Source of the DNA: Micromonospora sp. NBC_01699 | GTDB lineage: Bacteria > Actinomycetota > Actinomycetes > Mycobacteriales > Micromonosporaceae | Reading direction: 5' to 3' | Length of the DNA: 64,000 bases | Assembly: GCF_036250065.1 (NCBI RefSeq) | Contig: NZ_CP109199.1 | Location: forward strand, 930,001-994,000 | In this document: positions 43,069 through 53,371 of the stretch, in pieces | Numbering within the stretch: the stretch's first letter is position 1 | Layout: each line of letters begins with the position of its first letter | The notes under the pieces: model-generated | Told to the model about the DNA's origin: nothing | Database searches by the model: none | The model's input: the letters and a program-made list of their open reading frames with translations, nothing else | Position numbers and translations under genes: made by a program

Positions 43069-44055
43069 ATGAGTGCCGGCGGGGGGACGCGGGCGATCAT
43101 CGCCGCGCTGCTGGCCAACCTGGGCATCGCGATCACCAAGTTCCTGGCCTGGCTGCTGACCGGGTCGTCGTCGATGCTGGCCGAGGCGGTCCACTCGGTG
43201 GCCGACTCGGGCAACCAGGCGTTGCTGCTGGTCGGCGGCCGTCGGGCCCAGCGCGGTGCGACCCCGCAACACCCCTTCGGGTACGGGCGTGAGCGTTACA
43301 TCTACGCCTTCATCGTGTCGATCGTGCTGTTCAGCGTCGGTGGCCTGTTCGCCCTCTACGAGGGTTACCACAAGTGGAGCGACCCGCACGCGATCGACAA
43401 GCACCAGTGGGTGCCGGTGACCGTGCTGCTCGTCGCGATCGCCCTGGAGTCGTTCTCGTTCCGGACCGCGATCGTCGAGTCGAACCACGTACGCGGCAGG
43501 GCGAGCTGGGTGCAGTTCGTCCGTCGGGCCAAGGCGCCGGAGCTGCCGGTGGTGCTGCTGGAGGACCTCGGCGCGCTGCTCGGCCTGGTCTTCGCCCTGG
43601 TCGGGGTCTCGATGACGCTCGCCACCGGCAACGGCCGGTGGGACGCGGCCGGCACGTTGGCGATCGGCCTGCTACTGGTCGCCATCGCGGTCATCCTGGC
43701 GATGGAGACGAAGAGCCTGCTGCTCGGCGAGGGGGCCACCCCGGAGGATGTCAGCGCGATCGAGCGGGCGGTCAACGAGGGGTCCGAGGTCGAGCGGATC
43801 ATCCACATGCGCACCCTGCACCTGGGGCCGGAGGAACTGCTGGTCGCGGCGAAGATCGCGGTCCCGCCGGCCGCCTCGGCGGAGGAACTGGCCCACGACA
43901 TCAACACGGTCGAGGCGCGGATCCGGACCGCGGTGCCGATCGCCCAGGTGATCTACCTGGAGCCGGACATCTACAGTGCGCGGGCCGCGAGTCCGCAGCG
44001 CGCCCAAGGGAACGCCGAGGTGCCGGCCGCCGACGAAACGGGTGGGAAAGGCTGA
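43069..44055 (+). CDS. Cation diffusion facilitator transporter
   Basis: This is a 328-residue CDF-type metal exporter. The first half holds helices and the metal-site motif AEAVHSVADSGNQ; the second site is in LLEDLGALLGL. A C-terminal cytoplasmic domain (about 235-305) has IIHMRTLHLGPEELLVAAKI. HSVADSGNQ, in place of the HMLTD/HxxxD pairs of zinc exporters, resembles the ZnT9/MMT1 branch. The metal is uncertain (Zn, Fe or Mn). It is 31 bp after the SIS gene and 2 bp before manA. Confidence 0.87.
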   Translation: MSAGGGTRAIIAALLANLGIAITKFLAWLLTGSSSMLAEAVHSVADSGNQALLLVGGRRAQRGATPQHPFGYGRERYIYAFIVSIVLFSVGGLFALYEGYHKWSDPHAIDKHQWVPVTVLLVAIALESFSFRTAIVESNHVRGRASWVQFVRRAKAPELPVVLLEDLGALLGLVFALVGVSMTLATGNGRWDAAGTLAIGLLLVAIAVILAMETKSLLLGEGATPEDVSAIERAVNEGSEVERIIHMRTLHLGPEELLVAAKIAVPPAASAEELAHDINTVEARIRTAVPIAQVIYLEPDIYSARAASPQRAQGNAEVPAADETGGKG

Positions 44056-44057
44056 CC

Positions 44058-45251
44058 GTGGAACCGTTGTACGGCTCGATCCGTGACTACGCCTGGGGAT
44101 CCCGTTCGGTGATCGCCGGGTTGCAGGGCCGGTCCGTACCGAGCGCCGGGCCGGAGGCCGAACTCTGGCTCGGCGCGCATCCCGGTGCGCCGGCGATGGT
44201 GTGCCGGCAGGACGCGCGGGTCAGTCTGGTCGAGCTGCTGGCCGCCGAGCCGGGGCGCTGGCTGGGCGACGAGGTGGCGGCCCGGTTCGACGGGCGGCTG
44301 CCGTTCCTGATGAAGCTGCTGGCGCCGGAGGCGCCGCTGTCGTTGCAGGCCCATCCGGATGCCGAGCAGGCCCGGCACGGGTACGCAACCGACCAGTCCC
44401 GGCCGCCGACCGCGCACCGCAACTACGTCGACCCGTACCACAAGCCCGAGGTGCTGGTGGCGATCGCGCCGTTCGAGGCGCTGTGCGGCTTTCGGAATCC
44501 CCGGCTCTCGGCGGCGGTGCTGGAGGCGTTCGACATTCCGGCGCTGAAGCCGGTGGTGGCGTGCCTGCGTACCGGCGCGGAGGGGCTGCGGGACGCCGTG
44601 GCGCGGTTGCTGACCTGGCCGGCGGTGGACCGGGGCGCACTGGTCGAGACGGTCCGGACCGCCGACCTGGGGCCGGGGTACGCCCACGAGCAGGAGTTGG
44701 TCCGGCGGTTGGCCGGCTGGTATCCGGGTGATCCCGGTGTGCTGGTGGCGTTGCTGCTCAACCACGTGTGGCTGGAACCGGGTACGGCGATCTGGATGCC
44801 GGCCGGCAATCTGCACGCGTACCTGCGTGGGGCCGGCGTGGAGATCATGGCGGCCAGTGACAACGTGTTGCGCGGTGGGCTGACGCCGAAGCACGTGGAC
44901 ATCTCCGAGTTGCTGCGGGTGCTGCGGTTCGAGGTGCTTGAGGACCCGTTGCTGGTGCCGGAGGCGGTGGCGCCGGGTGTGGTCACCTGGCCGGTGCCGG
45001 TGGACGACTTCGCGCTCTACCGGGTGCGGCTGGACGAGGACGTGCCGGAGGCCCGGCTGCGCCCGACCGGGCCGAGGGTGGTGCTCGGCGGGGCCGGGGC
45101 GGTGCTGGTTCGGGACGCGGCCGGTGCGGTGACGGTCGAGCCCGGCCGGGCGGCGATCGGTGCGGCCGACGGCGGGCCGCTGGTCTTCTCCGGCCGGGGT
45201 GAGGTCTACGTCGGCACGGCCGGCGGATCGGACATTCCCGGATCGGCTTGA
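44058..45251 (+). CDS. manA: Mannose-6-phosphate isomerase
   Basis: This 397-residue type I zinc enzyme (EC 5.3.1.8) has YGSIRDYAWGSRSVIAGLQG and ELWLGAHPGAPA near the N-terminus. The zinc ligands appear in LSLQAHPDAEQA and HKPEVLVAIAPFEALCGF, and MPAGNLHAYLRGAGVEIMAASDNVLRGGLTPKHVD carries the third histidine and catalytic region. It links fructose-6-phosphate to the mannose pathway of manB and manC. The GTG at 44058 follows GGTGGGAAAGG and lies 2 bp after the CDF stop. Confidence 0.94.
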   Translation: MEPLYGSIRDYAWGSRSVIAGLQGRSVPSAGPEAELWLGAHPGAPAMVCRQDARVSLVELLAAEPGRWLGDEVAARFDGRLPFLMKLLAPEAPLSLQAHPDAEQARHGYATDQSRPPTAHRNYVDPYHKPEVLVAIAPFEALCGFRNPRLSAAVLEAFDIPALKPVVACLRTGAEGLRDAVARLLTWPAVDRGALVETVRTADLGPGYAHEQELVRRLAGWYPGDPGVLVALLLNHVWLEPGTAIWMPAGNLHAYLRGAGVEIMAASDNVLRGGLTPKHVDISELLRVLRFEVLEDPLLVPEAVAPGVVTWPVPVDDFALYRVRLDEDVPEARLRPTGPRVVLGGAGAVLVRDAAGAVTVEPGRAAIGAADGGPLVFSGRGEVYVGTAGGSDIPGSA

Positions 45252-45611
45252 CAGGTCATGCACGGAGTGTGAATCTATAACCACGCAGCGTCATCGCGAT
45301 GGGGGTCGTGAGGCGCGCGCGGGGGTACCAAACCGGGGGGATGCGCGGGGCGGAGGGTGCTGGACGGGAAGCCGTCCATGCCCCACCGCCCCGCGCGCTG
45401 TGCGTCCGTCGGCTGCGCCCCGCCCCGCGAGTTGTGCGACCATCGCTGGTGTCAACACCACCCACCACGGCCGTCGCCCGCACCGGTCGCCGTCGCCAAA
45501 TGTCGTGCTTGTCCGGGAGCGGACGGCACCGCCTGTGCCGGCACGGGTGCGGTCGGGCGTAATGTGGAGGGTCGCGCAGCAGACCCCGTACCCCGTACGA
45601 CAGGAGCTTTC
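45252..45611. other. manA-ahcY intergenic region with open Cys-rich frame
   Basis: This gap is 360 bases. TATAAC at 45276-45281 is a -10-like box without a well-placed -35 (TTGACA at 45248 is 22 bp away). From an ATG at 45378 a frame continuous with ahcY encodes 78 residues rich in Cys and His ([20 protein letters not shown], later [12 protein letters not shown]). It has no ribosome binding site and mixed third-position bases, so I do not call it a gene. I see no S-adenosylhomocysteine riboswitch. Confidence 0.45.
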
Positions 45612-47111
45612 ATGACCAGCACTCTCCCGGCGCCCTCCGGTGGCGCGTCGACCGAGGCCCGACCCACGACCCTCGCCGGTGGCGACTTCAAGGTGGCGGA
45701 TCTGTCGCTCGCCGAGTTCGGACGCAAGGAGATCCAGCTGGCTGAGCACGAGATGCCCGGCCTGATGTCGCTCCGTCGGGAGTTCGCCGCCGCGCAGCCG
45801 CTGCGGGGCGCCCGGATCACCGGCTCGCTGCACATGACCATCCAGACCGCGGTGCTGATCGAGACCCTGACGTCCCTCGGGGCCGAGGTCCGCTGGGCGT
45901 CGTGCAACATCTTCTCCACCCAGGACCACGCCGCCGCCGCGATCGTGGTCGGGCCGGAGGGCACCGTCGACGCCCCCGCCGGTGTCCCGGTGTACGCCTG
46001 GAAGGGCGAGTCGCTGGAGGAGTACTGGTGGTGCACCGAGCAGGTGCTGCTCTGGCCGGACGGGCAGGGCCCGAACATGATCCTCGACGACGGCGGTGAC
46101 GCCACCCTGCTGGTGCACCGGGGCGCCCAGTTCGAGGAGGCCGGCGAGGTGCCGCCGATCGAGTCCGCCGACTCGGAGGAGTACGCCGTCATCCTCGGCG
46201 TGCTGCACCGGTCGCTGGCCGAGGACAACACCCGGTGGACCCGGGTCGCGGCCGGCATCAAGGGTGTGACCGAAGAGACCACCACCGGCGTGCACCGGCT
46301 GTACGAGATGCAGCAGGCCGGTTCGCTGCTGTTCCCGGCGATCAACGTCAACGACTCGGTGACGAAGAGCAAGTTCGACAACAAGTACGGCTGCCGCCAC
46401 TCGCTGATCGACGGCATCAACCGGGCCACCGACGTGCTCATCGGCGGCAAGGTCGCGGTCGTGCTCGGCTACGGAGACGTCGGCAAGGGCTGCGCGGAGT
46501 CGCTGCGCGGTCAGGGTGCGCGGGTCATCGTCACCGAGATCGACCCGATCTGCGCGTTGCAGGCGGCGATGGACGGTTACCAGGTCGCGACGCTGGACGA
46601 CGTGGTCGAGACCGCCGACATCTTCGTCACCGCGACCGGTTGCTTCGACGTCATCACCAACCAGCACATGGCCCGGATGAAGCACCAGGCGATCGTCGGC
46701 AACATCGGTCACTTCGACAACGAGATCGACATGGCCGGGTTGCAGAAGCGGTCGGACGTACAGCGGACGAACATCAAGCCGCAGGTCGACGTCTGGAAGT
46801 TCGACGACGGGCACTCGATCATCGTGCTGTCCGAGGGTCGGCTGCTGAACCTGGGCAACGCGACCGGGCACCCGAGCTTCGTCATGTCGAACTCGTTCGC
46901 CAACCAGACGATCGCCCAGATCGAGCTGTTCACCAAGACCGACGAGTACCCGGTCGGGGTCTACGTGCTGCCGAAGCACCTGGACGAGAAGGTCGCCCGG
47001 CTGCACCTGGACGCGCTCGGGGTTCGGCTCACCGAGCTGACCAAGGAGCAGGCTTCCTACCTGGGCATTCCGGTCGAGGGTCCGTACAAGTCAGACCACT
47101 ACCGGTACTGA
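45612..47111 (+). CDS. ahcY: Adenosylhomocysteinase
   Basis: This 499-residue NAD-dependent enzyme splits S-adenosylhomocysteine to adenosine and homocysteine, clearing the inhibitor of methyltransferases. Motifs: [82 protein letters not shown], the NAD site [15 protein letters not shown], and the C-terminus PYKSDHYRY. The ATG at 45612 follows CAGGAG. The frame is open upstream to 45357. The next downstream gene is convergent and separated by a strong bidirectional terminator. Confidence 0.96.
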   Translation: MTSTLPAPSGGASTEARPTTLAGGDFKVADLSLAEFGRKEIQLAEHEMPGLMSLRREFAAAQPLRGARITGSLHMTIQTAVLIETLTSLGAEVRWASCNIFSTQDHAAAAIVVGPEGTVDAPAGVPVYAWKGESLEEYWWCTEQVLLWPDGQGPNMILDDGGDATLLVHRGAQFEEAGEVPPIESADSEEYAVILGVLHRSLAEDNTRWTRVAAGIKGVTEETTTGVHRLYEMQQAGSLLFPAINVNDSVTKSKFDNKYGCRHSLIDGINRATDVLIGGKVAVVLGYGDVGKGCAESLRGQGARVIVTEIDPICALQAAMDGYQVATLDDVVETADIFVTATGCFDVITNQHMARMKHQAIVGNIGHFDNEIDMAGLQKRSDVQRTNIKPQVDVWKFDDGHSIIVLSEGRLLNLGNATGHPSFVMSNSFANQTIAQIELFTKTDEYPVGVYVLPKHLDEKVARLHLDALGVRLTELTKEQASYLGIPVEGPYKSDHYRY

Positions 47112-47125
47112 GTCCCGCCGTATTC

Positions 47126-47170
47126 AACGGCCGGGTCGGCTGGCGCGCAGCGCCAGCCGACCCGGCCGTT
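47126..47170. terminator. Bidirectional terminator, 21-bp perfect stem
   Basis: Two 21-base perfectly complementary arms (47126-47146 and 47150-47170, beginning AACGGCCGGGTCGGC) with a GCA loop lie between ahcY and the convergent small membrane gene. AA at the left end and TT at the right give short U-tails in both directions. Confidence 0.92.
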
Positions 47171-47174
47171 GCCG

Positions 47175-47321
47175 TTACCGGGTGCGGGCGGCGCGTACCC
47201 AGGTCCAGACGCAGTAGCCGAGCCAGCCGAGCGCCACGGCGGTGGCGAGCGGGCGCAGTTTCAGGGCGCTCAGCGCGAAGATGACCGCGAGTACGACGAA
47301 CCACGGTACGAGGGCCTTCAT
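47175..47321 (-). CDS. Small two-helix membrane protein
   Basis: This is a 48-residue hydrophobic protein: WFVVLAVIFALSALKL, then LATAVALGWLGYCVWTW and a basic RAARTR end. It probably has two membrane helices with a short turn. The start is uncertain: the ATG at 47321 has a weak GG-rich upstream, and a TTG at 47366 would add 15 polar residues. No function can be assigned. It is divergent from the iron-uptake operon, so the iron box could affect it too. Confidence 0.55.
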   Translation of the reverse strand: MKALVPWFVVLAVIFALSALKLRPLATAVALGWLGYCVWTWVRAARTR

Positions 47322-47376
47322 CCGGCCATTGGACCAGAGAGCCGGTGTGCGGTGCCACATTGACAAGCAGTAGAAG

Positions 47377-47416
47377 TTAGGCGCAAGGTAGGCTGTCCTA
47401 ACTTAGGGACGCCTAA
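47377..47416 (+). promoter_or_regulatory. Iron box (IdeR/DtxR-type) upstream of efeUOB
   Basis: A 19-bp stretch at 47383-47401 matches the IdeR/DmdR consensus TTAGGTTAGGCTAACCTAA at 13 positions, including the TAGGCT centre and CCTAA end. Further half-sites flank it: TTAGGCG (47377-47383) and TTAGGGACGCCTAA (47403-47416). TAGGCT inside the box may itself be the -10. Iron-loaded IdeR bound here would shut off the operon. Confidence 0.75.
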
Positions 47417-47436
47417 CCGAGTGACCCGGAGTCCTG

Positions 47437-48288
47437 ATGTTCGCCACCTACCTGATCGGTCTGCGCGAGGGCCTGGAAGCCACCCTGGTGGTCAGCATCC
47501 TGGTCGCGTTCCTGGTCAAGTCCGAGCGCCGGGACCGGCTACCGCAGGTGTGGGGCGGGGTGGCACTCGCGGTCGTACTCTCCGTCGTCTTCGGCTGGCT
47601 GCTCGAATACACCAGCACCACCCTGCTGGCCCGGTCGTCGGACCGGGAGCTGTTCGAGGCGGTGACCTCGGTGGCCGCGGTCGCCTTCGTCACCGCGATG
47701 ATCTTCTGGATGCGCCGGGCGGCCCGCTCGCTCAGCGGCGAACTGCGCGGAAAGCTCACCGACGCGCTCGCCGTCGGCTCCCTCGCCGTCGCCCTGATGG
47801 CCTTCCTCGCGGTGGTCCGGGAGGGACTGGAGACGGCCCTCATCTTCTACTCCGCCGTGCAGGGCGCCGACGTCAACGGCGGCCCGCTGTACGCGCTGAT
47901 CGGCGGGATCGCCACCGCGATAGCGATCGGCTACCTGATCTACGCCAGCGCGGTCCGGATCAACCTGACCCGCTTCTTCACCTGGACCGGCGTGCTGCTC
48001 ATCCTGGTCGCCGCCGGCATCTTCAAGTACGGCACCCACGACTTCCAGGAGGCCGGCGTCCTGCCCGGCATCCGGAACCTGGCGTACTCCGGCCTGTTCG
48101 ACCCGTCCACCTGGTACGGCACCCTGCTCAGCGGCATGTTCAACGTCACCGCCGAGTCGACCGTGCTGGAGGTGGTCGCCTGGGCCGCGTACGCGATCCC
48201 GGTTTTGATCCTCTTCCTGCTGCCCGGACGCCGCGCGTCCGGGACCACCGCGCCCGCCGCACCGGCGTCCGCGGCCCAGTCGGCCTGA
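47437..48288 (+). CDS. efeU: Ferrous/ferric iron permease EfeU (FTR1 family)
   Basis: This 283-residue membrane permease has seven hydrophobic segments and the two FTR1 iron-site motifs REGLE: one in LIGLREGLEATLVVSILVAF (helix 1) and one in VVREGLETALIFYSAV (helix 4). It is the channel of the EfeUOB uptake system. The ATG follows GGAG by 5 nt and lies just downstream of an iron box. efeO follows after 36 bp. Confidence 0.93.
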   Translation: MFATYLIGLREGLEATLVVSILVAFLVKSERRDRLPQVWGGVALAVVLSVVFGWLLEYTSTTLLARSSDRELFEAVTSVAAVAFVTAMIFWMRRAARSLSGELRGKLTDALAVGSLAVALMAFLAVVREGLETALIFYSAVQGADVNGGPLYALIGGIATAIAIGYLIYASAVRINLTRFFTWTGVLLILVAAGIFKYGTHDFQEAGVLPGIRNLAYSGLFDPSTWYGTLLSGMFNVTAESTVLEVVAWAAYAIPVLILFLLPGRRASGTTAPAAPASAAQSA

Positions 48289-48324
48289 CCGCGCCGGATC
48301 ACCCGAACCGCAAGGAGAACCCGA

Positions 48325-49461
48325 ATGCGTACCACCCGCTTCCTGGTGCTGGCCGCCGTCGGCGCGCTCGCCGGTGCCGGCCTGGCCGGCTGTGGCGCCA
48401 AGGACGACAGCGCCGGTGACGCCGCCGCCGGCGGTCCGATCGCGGTCAAGGCCACCGACACCGCCTGCGAGGTCGGCTCGACCGAGGTCGGCGCCGGCAC
48501 GGTCGTGTTCAAGGTGACGAACTCCGGTGCCAAGGTCACCGAGTTCTACGTCTACGCCGCCGGTGACCGGGTGATGGGCGAGGTCGAGAACGTCGTACCC
48601 GGCCTCAGTCGCGAGCTGCACGTCGAACTGCCCGCCGGCACGTACGAGACGGCCTGCAAGCCGGGCATGATCGGCAAGGGCATCCGGGGCGGGCTGACGG
48701 TCAGCGGCTCCGCCGCGCCGCTCACCGAGGACGCCGCCCTGGCCAGCGCGACCGAGAGCTACCAGCGGTACGTGCGCAGCCAGACCGGTGCGCTGCTGGA
48801 CAAGACCACGGAGTTCGTCAACGCGGTCAAGGCCGGCGACGTGGCGGGCGCCAAGGCGCTCTTCCCGGTGGCCCGCACCTACTGGGAGCGGATCGAACCG
48901 GTCGCGGAGATCTTCGGCGACCTCGACCCGAAGATCGACGGCCGGGAGGAGGTGCTTGAGGAGGGCATGGAGTTCACCGGCTTCCACCGCCTGGAGAAGG
49001 ACCTCTGGACCACCGGCGACATCAGCCAGGACGGCCCGATCGCGGACCGGCTGCTGACCGACGTCAAGGAGATCGTGGCCAAGGCGAACGCCGAGAAGCT
49101 CTCCCCGCTGAACCTGGCCAACGGCGCCAAGGAACTGCTCGACGAGGTCGCCACCGGCAAGATCACCGGCGAGGAGGACCGCTACTCGCACACCGACCTG
49201 TGGGACTTCAACGCCAACGTCGAGGGCTCGAAGGCGGCCATCGCCGCGCTCCGCCCGGTGCTCACCGAGCGCGCCCCCGACCTGGTCACCTCGCTTGACG
49301 CCGGGTTCGCCACGGTCGACACCACGCTGGCGAAGCACCGGGCCGGCGACGGCTGGAAACTGCACACCGAGCTGAGCCCGGCCGACCTGAAGGAGCTCTC
49401 GGACGCGATCAACGCGCTCGCCGAGCCGATCAGTAAGGTCGCGGCGGTCGTCGCCAAGTAA
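48325..49461 (+). CDS. efeO: Iron uptake lipoprotein EfeO
   Basis: This 378-residue periplasmic-side protein has a lipobox LAGC with C23. A cupredoxin-like N-terminal domain follows (about 40-135: CEVGSTEVGAGTVVFKVTNSG, EFYVYAAGDR, YETACKPG). Then comes an M75 imelysin-type domain with the HxxE motif in GFHRLEKDLW (about 215) and GEEDRYSHTDLWDFNANVEG. It binds iron for EfeU. RBS AAGGAG precedes the ATG. Confidence 0.93.
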   Translation: MRTTRFLVLAAVGALAGAGLAGCGAKDDSAGDAAAGGPIAVKATDTACEVGSTEVGAGTVVFKVTNSGAKVTEFYVYAAGDRVMGEVENVVPGLSRELHVELPAGTYETACKPGMIGKGIRGGLTVSGSAAPLTEDAALASATESYQRYVRSQTGALLDKTTEFVNAVKAGDVAGAKALFPVARTYWERIEPVAEIFGDLDPKIDGREEVLEEGMEFTGFHRLEKDLWTTGDISQDGPIADRLLTDVKEIVAKANAEKLSPLNLANGAKELLDEVATGKITGEEDRYSHTDLWDFNANVEGSKAAIAALRPVLTERAPDLVTSLDAGFATVDTTLAKHRAGDGWKLHTELSPADLKELSDAINALAEPISKVAAVVAK

Positions 49462-49479
49462 CGGTCGAACCATTGACCG

Positions 49480-49518
49480 GCCGGGCCCGGTGCCGCTCTC
49501 GGCGGCGCCCGGCCCGGC
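49480..49518 (+). terminator. GC-rich hairpin between efeO and efeB
   Basis: About 17 base pairs form between 49480-49496 and 49501-49518 with a TCTC loop and a few mismatches. Being inside the operon, it is more likely an attenuator or mRNA-stability element that lowers efeB expression than a full terminator. Confidence 0.55.
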
Positions 49519-49563
49519 GGGAACGGTGAGCGGTCGGTCGTACCGGTGGGTTGGGGGTTGGGT

Positions 49564-50844
49564 GTGACGGACAATCGAGTGTCGCGTCGGCGGGCGATCG
49601 GGCTCGCCGGGGCGGCCGGCGCCGCGGGTGTCGGGGTCGCCGCCGGCGCGGGTGCGCTGCTGCGGGGCGTGCTCGACCCGCAGCCGACGGCGGCCTCCGC
49701 CGCCTCCGGGGCGGTGCCGTTCCGCGGCGAGCACCAGGCGGGCATCACCACCGAAGTGCCCGACCGGCTGCACTTCGTCGCCTTCGACGTGATCACCAAG
49801 GACCGGGCCCGGCTGGTCGAGCTGCTCCGGGACTGGACCGTGGCGGCCGCCCGGATGACCGCCGGCCAGGACGCCGGGGTGGTCGGCGCGGTCAACGGGA
49901 TGCCGGAGGCGCCACCGGACGACACCGGCGAGGCGCTCGGCCTGCCGCCGTCCGGGCTGACCCTGACCGTCGGGTTCGGCCCGACACTGTTCCGCGACGC
50001 GGACGGCCGGGACCGGTTCGGCATCGCCGACCGCCGCCCGGCCGCGCTGGCCGAACTGCCCCGTTTTCCCGGTGACGCCCTGCAACCGGAGATCTCCGGT
50101 GGCGACCTCTGCGTGCAGGCGTGCGCCAACGACCCGCAGGTGGCGGTGCACGCGATCCGCAACCTGGCCCGGATCGGCATGGGCGTGGTCAGCGTGCGCT
50201 GGTCGCAGCTCGGCTTCGGGCGTACCTCGTCGACCTCGCGGGAGCAGGCCACCCCGCGCAACCTGTTCGGGTTCAAGGACGGCACGGCCAACCTGAAGGC
50301 CGAGGAGACCGAGCTGCTGCGGGACCACCTGTGGGTCCAGCCGGGCGACGGACCGGACTGGATGACCGGCGGCTCGTACCTGGTCACCCGCAAGATCCGC
50401 ATGATCATCGAGACCTGGGACCGGACCTCCCTGGGTGAGCAGGAGGAACTGGTCGGCCGAACCAAGGGCAGCGGGGCGCCGCTCGGGCAGCACGACGAGT
50501 TCGAGGAGATCGACTTCGACACGACCGGCCCGGACGGCAGGCCGGCGATCGGCGAGACGGCACACGTCCGGCTGGCCCACCCCGACCTGAACAACGGGGC
50601 CCGGCTGCTGCGGCGCGGCTACAACTTCGTCGACGGCTCGGACGGGCTCGGTCGGCTCGACGCCGGACTATTCTTCATCGCGTACCAGCGGGACCCGCGC
50701 AAGCAGTTCGTGCCGATCCAGACCCGGCTCGCTCGTCACGATGTGTTGAACGAGTACCTACGTCACGTATCCAGTGGGCTCTTTGCCTGCCCGCCCGGCG
50801 TACGCGACCAGGGTGATTTCTGGGGTCGCGTACTCTTTGCCTGA
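49564..50844 (+). CDS. efeB: Dye-decolourising peroxidase EfeB, Tat-exported
   Basis: This 426-residue haem peroxidase is exported by the twin-arginine route (SRRRAIGLAGAAGAAG at residues 6-21). DyP motifs: GFKDGTANL with the distal aspartate (GxxDG), the haem-ligand histidine in ETAHVRLAHP, then LRRGYNFVDGSD and GLFFIAYQRDPRKQFVPIQ. It oxidises ferrous iron or acts on haem for the EfeUO pathway. I use the GTG at 49564 (VTDNRVSRRR); upstream residues from 49546 come from G-rich DNA. Its Shine-Dalgarno site is weak. Confidence 0.93.
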   Translation: MTDNRVSRRRAIGLAGAAGAAGVGVAAGAGALLRGVLDPQPTAASAASGAVPFRGEHQAGITTEVPDRLHFVAFDVITKDRARLVELLRDWTVAAARMTAGQDAGVVGAVNGMPEAPPDDTGEALGLPPSGLTLTVGFGPTLFRDADGRDRFGIADRRPAALAELPRFPGDALQPEISGGDLCVQACANDPQVAVHAIRNLARIGMGVVSVRWSQLGFGRTSSTSREQATPRNLFGFKDGTANLKAEETELLRDHLWVQPGDGPDWMTGGSYLVTRKIRMIIETWDRTSLGEQEELVGRTKGSGAPLGQHDEFEEIDFDTTGPDGRPAIGETAHVRLAHPDLNNGARLLRRGYNFVDGSDGLGRLDAGLFFIAYQRDPRKQFVPIQTRLARHDVLNEYLRHVSSGLFACPPGVRDQGDFWGRVLFA

Positions 50845-50898
50845 TCGTCCGGGTGGTGCCGGTCCCATGAGTATGAACAGGGATGGAATATTGGTGCC

Positions 50899-51588
50899 AT
50901 GAGAGCCCGGGTACTGGTGGTCGACGACGACCCCGCGCTGGCCGAGATGCTCGGCATCGTCCTGCGCAGCGAGGGATTCCTGCCCTCCTTTGTCGCAGAC
51001 GGAGAGCGGGCACTGGCCGCGTTCCGCGACAGCCGGCCCGACATCGTCCTGCTCGACCTGATGCTGCCGGGGATGAGCGGCATCGACGTGGCCCGGTCGA
51101 TCCGGGCCGAGTCGGGCGTGCCGATCGTCATGCTGACCGCGAAGAGCGACACCGTGGACGTCGTGCTCGGCCTGGAGTCGGGGGCCGACGACTACGTGGT
51201 CAAGCCGTTCAAGCCCAAGGAGCTGGTGGCCCGGATGCGGGCCCGGCTGCGCCGGGGCGAGGACGCCGCGCCGGAGATGCTGACCATCGGTCCGCCCGGC
51301 AACCAGATCAACATCGACGTACCGGCGCACACCGTCAGCCGGGACGGCGAAGAGGTCAAGCTGACCCCGCTGGAGTTCGACCTGCTGGTCGCCCTGGCCC
51401 GCAAGCCCCGCCAGGTGTTCACCCGTGAGGTCCTGCTCGAACAGGTCTGGGGCTACCGGCACGCGGCCGACACCCGGCTGGTGAACGTGCACGTACAGCG
51501 GCTGCGGGCCAAGATCGAACCAGATCCGGAGCGACCCGAAATCATCCTGACCGTGCGGGGCGTGGGCTACAAGGCGGGCACCGGATAG
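50899..51588 (+). CDS. mtrA: Response regulator MtrA
   Basis: This 229-residue OmpR-type regulator has an acidic pocket D9-D11, a phospho-acceptor D53 in VLLDLMLPG, and the conserved lysine in DDYVVKPFKP. The C-terminal winged helix has LTPLEFDLLVALARKPRQVFTREVLLEQVWGYRHAADTRLVNVHVQRLR. It nearly matches actinobacterial MtrA, which coordinates cell division, DNA replication and wall turnover. mtrB follows after 13 bp and lpqB completes the conserved operon. Confidence 0.96.
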   Translation: MRARVLVVDDDPALAEMLGIVLRSEGFLPSFVADGERALAAFRDSRPDIVLLDLMLPGMSGIDVARSIRAESGVPIVMLTAKSDTVDVVLGLESGADDYVVKPFKPKELVARMRARLRRGEDAAPEMLTIGPPGNQINIDVPAHTVSRDGEEVKLTPLEFDLLVALARKPRQVFTREVLLEQVWGYRHAADTRLVNVHVQRLRAKIEPDPERPEIILTVRGVGYKAGTG

Positions 51589-51601
51589 CCTGGGGCTCAC
51601 T

Positions 51602-53367
<1,766 letters not shown>

Positions 53368-53371
<4 letters not shown>

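Noticed and set aside
45252-45611. S-adenosylhomocysteine riboswitch before ahcY
   Set aside because: I could not find the conserved core or pseudoknot pairing of that riboswitch in this stretch.
47539-50580. A 1013-codon open frame on the minus strand across efeU, efeO and efeB
   Set aside because: It is antisense to three well-recognised genes and has no family motifs; long antisense frames are expected in very high-GC DNA.
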